The notes under the pieces: generated by a model
The model's input: only the letters and a program-made list of their open reading frames with translations
What the model was told of the DNA's origin: nothing
Database searches by the model: none
Assembly (NCBI RefSeq): GCF_000143415.4
Contig: NW_003314285.1
Coordinates: 1,353,729-1,417,728, forward strand
From: Selaginella moellendorffii
Lineage: Eukaryota; Streptophyta; Lycopodiopsida; Selaginellales; Selaginellaceae
Direction: 5' to 3'
DNA length: 64,000 nt
Made by a program: the position numbers and the translations under genes
Shown here: piece after piece, positions 35,101-44,870 of the stretch
How the letters are laid out: each line of letters begins with the position of its first letter
Numbering within the stretch: the stretch's first letter is position 1

Positions 35101-38100
35101 TTCTCAGTAAATGAAGGTGGTAATTCTGCTATGACTTTATTAGCAGTAGATATCATGAGGTGTTTGGATGGCAACGAGTTCAGCTCATCACTCTTAAGAC
35201 GTGTTATTCCGGAGCCTTTGCTAGTGTCTCTTACTGCACAAGAGGGAATCGAAAGACTTGCGGAAGTACGAGCATCTCATTTCGCTTTGCCAACTGCACT
35301 GTGGGACGATAGAGTTCGTGGAGAACTCCGGGAACGTTTATATGATCGCTTACACAACAGGAACTCTGAAGACGATGAGCTTGAATGGTTAAGACAGTTC
35401 AGCTACAATTGTCTTCGCGACGAGCTGGTCATCGATGGATTTTATATCAAGGGGTTAATCAGCTGCAATACCGACAGTATCAAGTTTCAGCTGCGGAGCT
35501 CATTACTAAATGCGCTGCTAGGCTTCATGGTGCGGCATCGTAGTGTTGCCTTGGATGGTGTCAACAGAGATACAGACAAGATCAGCGTGACAGAGTATTT
35601 ATCTGTTCTATCGGCTTTCAAAGAATGCATACGATATGCTTTGAAGAAAAACATGACAGAGATGCTGACACAGTGTGACTATTCTGGTTTATCGTCACTT
35701 ATTTTTCAAGGCGTCCTTGACTATCGAGTGCAAGTTGGAATATCTTCTGTCTGCAAGGTTTTAGTAGCAGGTGGATTGCTGGAACTAGTCTTTCAATCAC
35801 AGCTCCTGGGGGCCTTGAGCTTACAGCTATGGGAAGCAAGCGCAGACGTTTCTAAGGAAGGAATGGACGATGTTCTTCGGTCTACATTGGAAGCTTTATA
35901 CGTCCTCAGCGAGCAGCTACCAGCAACAACTGCAGCCACAAACTATTTCTCGTCGCATGGAACATTTTTACCACTTATGGCCATGTTCTGCGATGTCAAT
36001 CTTCCTTGCTTGCGCGGCTCGGGAGCATCAGCAAAGAACATAAGAAGCTTTGGACACAGGTTGATGGCTGCCAAAATCTTGGGACAGCTTCTCTTGGCCG
36101 GGAAAGGTGTGACCAGGAGAGGAAAGCTGATTAAAGATTTGGAACAGCAGAAGACCAGTTCGGGTGAAGGGATCGGTCAAGCGACGGACATGTACGAACT
36201 TTTTAGCATAGTGGAGAACTGTTCTGAGGACGACCCGGCACCCATCAGATCACTTCTGCTCCTACTTCCACTCGAGATCCTCTCTGCTCTTGCTCGAGAG
36301 CCAACTGAAGCATGCAAGACTTACGATGGTTGCGTCTTGAGCGTAAAGCTCGTCTGGGATGAATCAAGACGGCACCAGGTGAAGACGATTATAATGAAAG
36401 AAGCAGCTCGAGTACGTACTATCTATACGAATGCTGGCGGACTTTCAGCCTGGTCTGTTGATGCGAAGCGGCCAGTGTTCTTGCGCTGGATATTGGCGGT
36501 AAATATTGAAGGCGACGAGAGGCCACTATTCAGGCATGACTTTGCTGAAGGTTATGCCCAGGAACTGTATCTTGGCGGCTATTACGTCGATCAGTTCCTT
36601 CGCGGCTACAAGCATTCCTTAGATCCCGTCTCACAAGAGCGGCTTTTACACGAACTCCGGAAGGCTTTGGTGGTTGGCTCGTCAACAGATGGTCTCTATG
36701 CGGAAGCGTTTACTTTCGATGATCGCCGGCGCGTTCTTCTTGCATTACTTATTCTTGTGAGACTTCACCCTCACCTTCTATCCAGCCGATCAAACATCGA
36801 CATATTTCTTCCGCTATACGAGCTAATGAGCAACGATTTGGGGGACGAGCGAAGAGCTTTTGCGCAGCCAGCAATGCTTTTGCTTCATTGCACGGCAACT
36901 CATCCGGATATTGCAGACTGCATCATCTCCGAGGAGCTTTTATATACGTTGGCTTCGTTTCTCTCGCTAAAAGTTCCTCCTCCGTACGCCGGTGATACTG
37001 GAACAGATCCCCGGCTGTGCAGCCTGAGTTTGCTATTAAGGTTGATGCGCTTGAGCAGCATCACCGTGGAGATAGTCATGAGAATGGGAGTGATCTCTAA
37101 GATTGAAGACTTGCTCTTGGACTTCCATGGCTCGGAACCAGTCAAGAAGAAGGCTGCGGAGTGCTTGGCCATGATGTGTGCGGACAAACGGAAGGGCGGC
37201 GAAGTTCGCTCCAGGCTTGACAAGCTTATACCTTCTAAAGTGAAAGGCTATGGTGCTTGGAAGCTACACGTGAACAGGATCCAAGACAACATAGTTGAGA
37301 TGGCTTCACTCGACTATTTCTTACAGCATCGTCAGCCTTCACCTTGGTGGACGTCAGACACTCCGGAAGGCACAGATCAGAGTTTTGAGGAAGCTGGGGC
37401 CGTTGCTGTGATTGAGGGAAGCTTATGCTTTACCAGAGCCAGAATGTCGGACTTCAACAACGAGGCCGAGATCGTCTTCATTCGAAGCATCGCGTCCACG
37501 GCTTGCGTCGAGCTGAGTGCCGTTCGGATAGTCAGAAAGCGGTTAGGCAGTGTCACTGTCGACTTTGAGGTGACTTTCCGGAAGCAGTCGCAGGAACGAG
37601 CCGAGATCAGTGCAAACTCTTTCAAGGAGATGCTTCAAGTAGCTGGCAACGATTTCTTCGCGAACACGCTGCTGGAGTCAATGGGGCCGTTGAAAGTAAC
37701 GTCGATATCACTGAAGCCTGTGGATCTCTACAGGCAGAAAAGCTGGCAAAATGGATCTGCCCCGTCTGTTGGTGACAAGAACGTCATTTATGTGGCCAAA
37801 GAACAAAAGCCGGACGCATCGTCGGCTGCACAACCGGCATCTCTTCCAAGTTCGCCTCAAAGTTCGTCACCTTCTGCTCTGTCGCCATCAGTTTCATTCT
37901 CCAAGTTTTTAGTACCTTCTGCTTTGCCGCCGTCGTCACCGTCTCCAAAGGTGGAGAAAGTCTTGGTTTCACAACCGGTGACAACTGCAAGTCCATTGTC
38001 GAAGTCCATCCAGGTAGCAGTTCCTCCTCCGCCGCCGCCACCACCACCGCCACCGCCACCGCCACCGCCAATGTCACTGCCACCACAAAAGCCTTCTATT

Positions 38101-39226
38101 CCACTAGCAGCTGTGAACAAAACGAGAACAAATGACGAGGAGCACTGCAATGTCAAGTCAGGAAACGGAGTTAATGGCCATGGTGCTCACAATGGCAACG
38201 GTCATTCGACTATGCTAAGCGGTAATGGTCATTCAACCATGGCAAATGGCAATGGTCACTCAAGCATCGGAAACGGGAAAAACCATGCTATCACGGATGG
38301 ACCAGTTGTACCAGTTGAGGACGTGTTGCTAGCAATGCCAGGTAAATTTTTTATCTTTCTTTTTGCGACTTGGAAATGCTAAGTCATAAGTTTGTTGCAG
38401 AAGCGCTGCCAAGTACGAGAAATATTATGATCACGTCGGAAGAAGGAAGGTATGTCACCAAATTCAACTCAATGGCATTTTCTTATGTTTGTTTCTCTAG
38501 GCTGGTGTCCCTTGACGAAGGTCTTGAGCTGGTGCTTGAAGGCGCCGAAATCAGCAAGGAAAACAGGCGGGTGGCCAAGACAAATTTTCTTGATGCGTTC
38601 GAAGACGGTACAGTTCCTTGCACTGTGATTTGTTTCGGTAGCTAAAATCATTCTGCAGATATGGAGGAGCTTGGAAAAATTCTTGAGAAATATTCTAAGC
38701 TTGTACAAAAGTTCCCATTACAGCCACAGGTTTGCTATGATCTAGTGGCTGCTTGGGAGGAGCATTGCCTTGATCTTATGACCACGGACGAGCTGGTTTG
38801 TAATGCTTTTCAAATTTGTGCGTCTGATTATACACTTGTTTACAGGCTAGATATGGCCGTTCCATCGCTTCATATGACATCTGCCGCACCGATAATCCTG
38901 AGGTCGCAATACAAGAAGCAAAGCGAAAGTTCCAAGGCCTCCTGAAACTTCGAAGGCAAGTGCTTCAACTTTAATCTTCTTGCTTTTCTCTAACTGCATC
39001 GATTAGAGAGCAAGAATGGAAGGAAAAATCAAAGCAGTTGAAAGGAGACATGTCGGCGGAGCTAGCGAGGGCTGTTGGCGAGCGCAAGGTTCTTTTACAT
39101 CGCTGTTTGAGTTTTGTGGTCTCAAAATTTTTATTCTGGCAGGAGAGACTGAGCGCAGACGTTGCAAAAGATGAACTCAAGGCAATGTCGAAGGGCAAAA
39201 TCCAGAGGAAGAAGAAACAAAGTTGA
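29178..39226 (+). CDS. GRV2/RME-8-like endosomal protein without a visible J domain
   Basis: 37 exons in continuous phase, about 2,720 residues. Borders: 29178-29511, 29587-29711, 29767-29925, 29977-30060, 30118-30254, 30312-30516, 30565-30672, 30722-30785, 30837-30961, 31012-31116, 31167-31268, 31324-31404, 31458-31537, 31591-31654, 31695-31868, 31926-31979, 32034-32150, 32209-32451, 32499-32684, 32736-32912, 32962-33221, 33273-33398, 33448-33616, 33666-33764, 33809-34001, 34065-34171, 34227-34355, 34396-34577, 34626-34775, 34828-35014, 35068-38341, 38401-38449, 38501-38607, 38659-38795, 38846-38955, 39007-39088, 39143-39226. RME-8-type landmarks are the N-terminal PH-like ELTLNV...SRSELMTTLLNR, YLHNFLDTERFSNYPINDPV, WDDRVRGEL...FSYNCLRDELVIDGFYI, and KKKAAECLAMMCADK. 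RME-8/GRV2 controls late-endosome and vacuolar sorting. Where the J domain should follow NDPVKFL, I see no HPD motif. The C-terminus adds a 16-proline run, Asn/Gly/His repeats and a charged helical tail. Confidence 0.8.
37368..38285 (+). other. Low-complexity C-terminal region of the GRV2-like protein
   Basis: Within the 3.27-kb exon. A segment at about 37400-37730 (VIEGSLCF...VTVDFEVTFR) resembles small SEA-like extracellular modules only weakly. It is followed by a Ser/Pro-rich linker, a run of 16 prolines (about 38026-38073) and short GNGHST/GNGHSS repeats (about 38160-38285). Formin- or WASP-like proline runs commonly recruit profilin or SH3 proteins, but no FH2 domain follows. Confidence 0.6.
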
Positions 39227-39412
39227 CATCGGAACTAGAATGAGGAACATGGTAACAAGACAGGGTCCCATTTTAATGGAGGAAGGCGATGTTTTACTCT
39301 TATCACAGACACAGAGAATTATCACATAAGCCATCCTATCAGATGTGTAAGATCGATCACATTTAACTGTACTAAATGCTTATGAAGTAATTGGCACCTC
39401 AAACCACAACTT

Positions 39413-39443
39413 ACATTCATTCATTCATTCATTCATTCATTAA
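39413..39443. repeat. (ATTC)n microsatellite
   Basis: Seven to eight ATTC units, just downstream of the GRV2-like gene. Confidence 0.9.
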
Positions 39444-39754
39444 CTGTTTACAGGCTCTCCAAGAAGCATGAGACGGACAGATTATAATAAGCTGTTTTAA
39501 TGATCTCATGAGCCATTTGTTCGATGAGCTCCTCTAGGTCTTCTACCACCACGCCTTCTGTCCTTGCCCTTTATTTCACCGACGTACCTATTACCTTTAC
39601 AACCCAGCTAAGCACCTGGTACCACAAGCCACTTACTTTTGGGTGTTTTTTCCTCTTCTTGGTACCAATGCCATCAACTCTACACAAACAATGCCACCTG
39701 CCATACATTTAAACGTGTGCAATAGAGACCTTCCACCTTCACACACACACACAC

Positions 39755-39770
39755 TCACTATATAAATCCA
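39755..39770 (+). promoter_or_regulatory. TATA box of the lipase pseudogene
   Basis: CTATATAAATCC about 65 bp upstream of the lipase start codon, preceded by a CA-dinucleotide run. Confidence 0.6.
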
Positions 39771-39827
39771 TGCTCTACCATTCTCACAATTACCTTTCTT
39801 TCTTCAGTGAGAGCAACTAAAACAGCA

Positions 39828-41334
39828 ATGTCTTCTGTGCTTCTTGCTTCACCAGCATCCGCACCTGTGACAAAGGCTAAGTCTGTTGGACGTGATTCCA
39901 ACCATGACGAGGCTTTGTCTGAAGACCGCTATGGAGACTTCGTCAGTAGCATTAACGAGTCAATCTTTGATCACAAGGGGGATAAGTTCTACTTGTATCC
40001 GCGCTATGGCAAGAGCGAGCACCTGGCAAAAACTGGTCTTCCGGAGCTGGACGAGCGCTACACAATAACCCGCTACATCTATGCAACAGTTCATGGATAC
40101 GCACCGTCTGCATGGTTTGGCTTCGTTGCCGTATCTACGCCGCAGCAGAGCGAGTATCTTGGCTGCCGTGAAATCGTTGTTGAACTATATCCGACGCGGA
40201 ATGGCATCAAAATCTATTCAAAGCAAATATGGTGACTTGTGATAGAATTGATCCGTCCAAAAAAGCTCGTGTTCATTGTGGATTCTATAGCATATACAGC
40301 TCCACCAATGAAGCTCATGCGTTTGGGGAGCCGAGCCTGAGGAACCAGATCTTCAAGGAGGTAGAGGAGCTTGTTTCTTCTGGCGACAACAAGAAAGACG
40401 TGAGGATTGTGTGTGCCGGCCATAGCCTGGGCTCGTCTCTCGCAACCTTGGCTGCAGCTGACCTGAGCATCAACTTTGCTAGCAGCCGCAGCAATGTCAA
40501 GGTCCACCTCGTTGCTTATGCTTCACCCAAAGTGGGCAATGCGGAATTCAAGCGCCTGGCGGAGAGCCAGTCCACCTTGGTGATTACACGATACAGTGGG
40601 GTTGGGGATTTCGTACCACACGTTCCAATATACGATGCTGTTGAAAGCTGGATTGGGGCAATTCCAAGTCACTTCCCTATCACATACTATCACCATGTCG
40701 GGAAAGAGCGAAAGCCAGACTGGACAAAGTCACCATACGTTCAACCATGGTTACTCAATGTACTTAGCACACGTGTTTGAATGATATTTCTACAGATGTT
40801 TTTCATCAGGAACACAACATTTTTGGTGCAAGCTTAATGGCAGAACCGGATGGCGCCTTCGCCAGAGTCAAGACATATTTTGGAGTTTGCCACAATCTCC
40901 AACTCTACCTACACACCATTGCAGCACAATCCTTTGTCCCCGAGCACCTGCTCAAGCTCTCGGCCCAACCGCTCCAAACCCCCGCGTTCAAAGAGGCGAT
41001 GGAGATCCTTAACAAGAGATACGGGGAGGAGGGCATGGAAGCCTTGGCTCCATTCTACAAGGATTTGGCGTACCTGGAAGAGGTTGCAACCATGAAAGAA
41101 GCAGCCCCAAAATTCAAGAAGGCCAGGCTTGAACTTGAACCCTCCCCATTTGATGCAAGAGACTGTGCTTTGCTCAACAAGCAAGCTGACATCCTCAAGG
41201 AGGAGTTTGGAGTTCCAGTGTCATGGGTACTGCCGCCAAACAAGGATATGAAGCTGGAAGATGGGAAATGGCTTCCTCGATCGAAGAGGATTGATGATAT
41301 CCCTGAACCCGACAACCCGGAATACAACTGAAGT
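39828..41334 (+). pseudogene. Class 3 (PLA1-II-like) lipase, frameshifted
   Basis: Plant cytosolic phospholipase A1-type class 3 lipase. The first frame (ATG 39828) runs through RYTITRYIYATVHGY and GFVAVST...GCREIVV. At 40181/40182 the expected A-W-R-G of the oxyanion-hole strand (usually VAWRGT) is missing. The frame then shifts, continuing as TISDAEWHQNLF. This is explained by a deletion of 10 nt. The second frame carries the nucleophile elbow GHSLGSSLATLAAADL and the SGVGDFVPHVPI aspartate region. After a probable small intron (about 40773-40843), the catalytic-histidine region CHNLQLYLHTIAAQ follows, then the normal end at 41331. Promoter and all other motifs look healthy, so inactivation is recent or an assembly error. 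Confidence 0.8.
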
Positions 41335-41980
41335 ACCAAATCGATGCATGCTGTGAAGATAAGAATTAATCCTCAGCATGTTGTGCACGCTTGCAAATGC
41401 TCTGATCTGGAAACCAAGTGATCAAGTTTTAAAACAAAAATGGAACCAAATGGTCGCTGTCGTGCTCGCTGTCGCCAAAGCTACGTGAAATTGATCATGA
41501 AAGAATCTCCTTCCAGGGAGAAAAATCTGGTCTCGGCCAATCGGACTCCGAACGCTAGCACCTGCCCATTGCAATTGCCGATCTTCAGTTGCTCAACTCC
41601 TGCTGAGAGAGATAAAGAACCTGGTTTTCTCGGGACGAAAAGGCTTTTTGCACAGACGCCGGACTCAAGTACATTATCGCTATTGCAATAACTCATTCCC
41701 ACCCGCCTATCCTCTTATGCTCAATCTGATAGGCATTGATTTGAACTATGGGATGCTAAGTAGTGATTGATTTGAACCACCCTCAGCCTCTACCAGAGAG
41801 GGAGTCTATCCAAATGAAATTATATGTTCCCAAGCACTTCCCAAGTAGTAAATATATCGTCCTAAGGTGGAACCCATGAAGCCTAGGATGCCAGGAGGAT
41901 CTTGGTAAAGTTATCACCGGGAACATATGCGGCATAGCACCTGCAACCCTTGATCTTCCCCACTTTCACCGAGGGTTTTT
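41335..41980. other. Intergenic, nothing recognised
   Basis: 3' flank of the lipase and 5' flank of the PDCD2-like gene; no coding signal beyond a motif-free 83-codon frame. Confidence 0.5.
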
Positions 41981-43347
41981 ATGGAGAGAAGTGGAGTGGC
42001 GCTGGGGTTTACGCGGAAGCCTAGCAGATCATGGAGCGATTTTCCCAGCAAAGCTGGCGGAGCACCGGTATGTCGTGTTTGGTTCTCAGCTATAGCTTCT
42101 TTTTGGCTGATGGCGGTAGAGATGCAGGTGTGGCTGGATCCACAAAACCTGCCGCCCATGGCCGATGCTTGCTGCGGGTTTTGCAAGGAACCCCTGCAGT
42201 TCTTGCTCCAAGTAAGCATTCTGTCCAGAGCGATTGAGCTGAAAAGAGTGTGCAGGTCTGTGTGCCTCTTCCCGAAGGAGACGATGAGAACAGATTCACT
42301 CTACTGGTTTTCATGTGCCCAAAGATGGCTTGTTTAAATCTGGACCAAGCTCAACAGAGCCAAGAAACGTCCCACAGAAGGTATCATTTCTTCCTCCCAT
42401 TTTGTCCGCTAAGCTGCTTGCAGCGTCAAAGTTTTTCGAGCTCAAGTAGCTGCTCGGAGAAACGATCCGAATGGAGGTACAGTTTCAAGCTTGCAACTCA
42501 GATGTTCAGGCAGAGTGTTTTACAGTCCAACTTTGCGACTGGTGCCACACTTGGAAAGGTGGAAGTCAGTGTGGGGGTTGCAGGAAGATCAGCTACTGTT
42601 CCCGCAAGCATCAAGTTAGTGTATCTGTTTCTTTCTTGAATCTCCTTCTGCTATTTGTGTTGAGCATTTCGAGCATTTTTGTAGGTGGAACACTGGCAAG
42701 CTGGTCATTCGTACTCGTGCAAGGATTCATCGTCGGACAAGAGAGCAGAAAAGAAGACCCTGTGGCACGAATTCGAGCTGGAGTTTAGCGAAGAAGAAGG
42801 AAGCGAGGAGGAAGAGGAAGACGAGGAAGCAGCTGATGCTGATGATCCTGGCATTGTTCCAGCAACCAATCTCGAGGGCTTCCAAGAGGTAACAGAGAGT
42901 TCTCGTTTCTTGGTTTTCAAGGCTCGCCTCGACCGTTGATAGGCATCGAGAGAAGACAGCTTCTGGGCGGCATTCCAGGCCCGGATGACAAGAGCTCCCA
43001 GCCAAGTCTTGAGGCTTGGATCAAGCCGGGCAGGAGACTCGCAGCCGCTGTGGATGAAACTCGAAGGCCAAGCTAGCGACGCCGACATCCCTTCGTGCCA
43101 ACTTTGTGGAGCTCCTCGTGTCTTCGAGTTTCAGGTATGGGATTCCAGAAAAGAAACGTGAATTTTCTTGCTGCTGCTTGATATCGACTACTTGTTTCAG
43201 GTGATGTCGCAGCTGCTCTACTTTTTCGGCGTGGAGAACGAGAGAGACTCGCTTGACTGGGGAACCATAGCGGTGTATTCGTGCCGGGACTCGTGTCCAG
43301 CCGAGGGTTACGTGCAAGAGTTTGCATGGGTCCAATCCTCTCCGTAG
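41981..43347 (+). CDS. PDCD2-like protein with MYND zinc finger
   Basis: Eight exons (41981-42067, 42128-42211, 42256-42380, 42424-42476, 42526-42614, 42685-42888, 42943-43134, 43201-43347), 326 residues. The start (VALGF, then FPSKAGGAP|VWLDPQNLP) and the CGFCKEPLQFLLQVCVPLPE segment are PDCD2 hallmarks. A MYND finger begins near residue 120 (CDWCHTWKGGSQCGGC, then SYCSRKHQVEHW...H..SC). A long acidic run follows (EEEGSEEEEEDEEAADADD). The C-terminal PDCD2_C domain has PSCQLCGAPRVFEFQVMSQL and ERDSLDWGTIAVYSC. PDCD2 proteins act as chaperones for ribosomal protein uS5 during 40S assembly in yeast and animals. It converges on the RIN4-like gene with 192 bp between stops. Confidence 0.93.
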
Positions 43348-43539
43348 ATCCTGATAGCTTTGATCTGCTCGAAGCTCTAAAGCTATAGTAGACAAGAAAT
43401 AGTTTGAGAGTACAAATTTGTGATATTACAGGACTTCAAATGATACAAAGAATGCTATGCCACTGAAAGTTACATAAGCTGCTGTGAACAAAGCAAGGAA
43501 CAAGAGAAAACAATAACTGTACACTGATAGAAACACGTC

Positions 43540-44556
43540 TTAGGCCTCCACCGTGCTCGGTTGGAAGCAGCAAAAGCTCTTTTTCTAAGAAGAAGAAGAC
43601 ATCATATAAGCCCATAGAAAGAGAACAGTAAATCCATACATACCGTGGATGTCGTCTTTTGCGATGCACTAGTTCTTCTCTCCGGGTACAAATCCTTTTC
43701 GTCAACACCCAACGGTGGGACGTGCACGGATCCTCCAGCCTTTTTCTCATTCCTTGCGTTGGTGAAGATCATCGTGAATCCATCACCGGACGCCGGATCG
43801 TTTGCATCCCAAGCACCAAACTTTGGCAGCACTGCTGCTTTCTCTGGCTGCCCAAGGGAACCAAAGAACGATCAATCCAAATGCTAGGCTAGAAGAAAGA
43901 AGAAAAGAGTTTTAAAACTTACAGGGGGGACTTCCATGTTGGTACTCGACTTTGGTCGCAATCTCCCTGGCGTGGAGGATCCTTCCTTTCGCTCCCACGC
44001 CGGCGATGCACTGCGATGGTTTCCATTTCTTCCCTGGTGCAGTGGCGATTTAAATGCCGGCGAGGAGGAACTCTCGCGCTCCGAGTGTGAGTGCCCAATC
44101 AGTCGAGGGCCACCGTCATCTTTCCCGAACGGAACGTAGCGCGAGTCGTCAATGAGAATTCTCTGTGTAGGAGGATCGATTTGCCTGTGAGGTCTTGGAG
44201 GAGCTCCTCCTCCATCTCCTCCTCCATACCCATTTCCAATTCCAAATCCTTCGCTGCTGCCAGCGTCGTCACTGCTGCTCCCTTTCCTGGCGTGGTGGTG
44301 ACTTCCTGTGGGATTTATCTTCTGTGGATGAGGATTTCGCACTCTCGCGGCCAGCACCTCGCTGGGATCCGTCATCCTCGCCGCCCTCGCAACCTCAAAC
44401 ACCTCCGTGAAGGCCGCATTGAGTCCATCGCTCGAGTCCCAACTCCCAAACTTTGGAATCCTTGTCCTTCTCTGCCAAATCCGACACGAGAGCCGTGAGC
44501 GATGCTCGAAATCCCGGCCGCTGTGCAGCAAACGATCGATTTCCACTCACCGACAT
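43540..44556 (-). CDS. RIN4-like immune regulator with two NOI domains
   Basis: Four exons: 44556-44551 (only ATG TCG), 44471-43923, 43847-43644, 43584-43540; 267 residues. The spliced N-terminus is MSRRTRIPKFGSWDSSDGLN, the first NOI domain, with the IPKFGxW site recognised by AvrRpt2-type proteases in RIN4. The second NOI begins near residue 193 (VLPKFGAWDANDP...FTMIFTNAR). Between them is a disordered Ser/Gly/Pro-rich region. The C-terminus is KKSFCCFQPSTVEA, with a pair of cysteines that fits the palmitoylated membrane anchor of RIN4. RIN4 is a plasma-membrane-bound regulator guarded by NLR receptors in flowering plants. A single-exon read-through from an ATG at 44546 is possible but lacks the canonical N-terminus. 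Confidence 0.88.
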
Positions 44557-44689
44557 TGAAGATCGAAATCCCGGAAGAAGCAGCCGGCTCTAGCGAGCGC
44601 GCGTCACGCCTGGAGGAAGAGCTCGCCTAGAGTGGAAGAAGAAGAAACAAGACTAGGGTTTCACGCGGCCATAGCCGCGAAAGAGAGAA

Positions 44690-44805
44690 TGTTATGTGGA
44701 CGCCAGTCCAGCAAATCCCAACTGGCGGGAAAGTGATATTCCCGCCACGTGGTCATCCACCATTGGGCATAAATAAAAGTGCTCTTGCCGCTTCACGTGG
44801 CAGAG
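44690..44805. promoter_or_regulatory. Divergent RIN4/PPR intergenic region with E2F-like inverted repeat and G-boxes
   Basis: TGGCGGGAA (44723-44731) and TTCCCGCCA (44739-44747) form a perfect 9-bp inverted repeat; each arm is an E2F-type site. CACGTGG G-box cores lie at 44746-44752, overlapping the second arm, and 44794-44800. An AT-rich ATAAATAAAA at about 44770-44779 could serve as TATA for the PPR gene. Confidence 0.55.
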
Positions 44806-44870
44806 GGCCATACGTCCAGCTCATAAAGCACAATCAACGTGGTACCCTAGATTCCCACAAGATGCGCTAG

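Noticed and set aside
37857..38156. Glycine-rich minus-strand frame
   Set aside because: Antisense of the proline run in the GRV2-like exon.
39413..39443. CRISPR-like short repeats
   Set aside because: Simple ATTC microsatellite without spacers; host is a plant.
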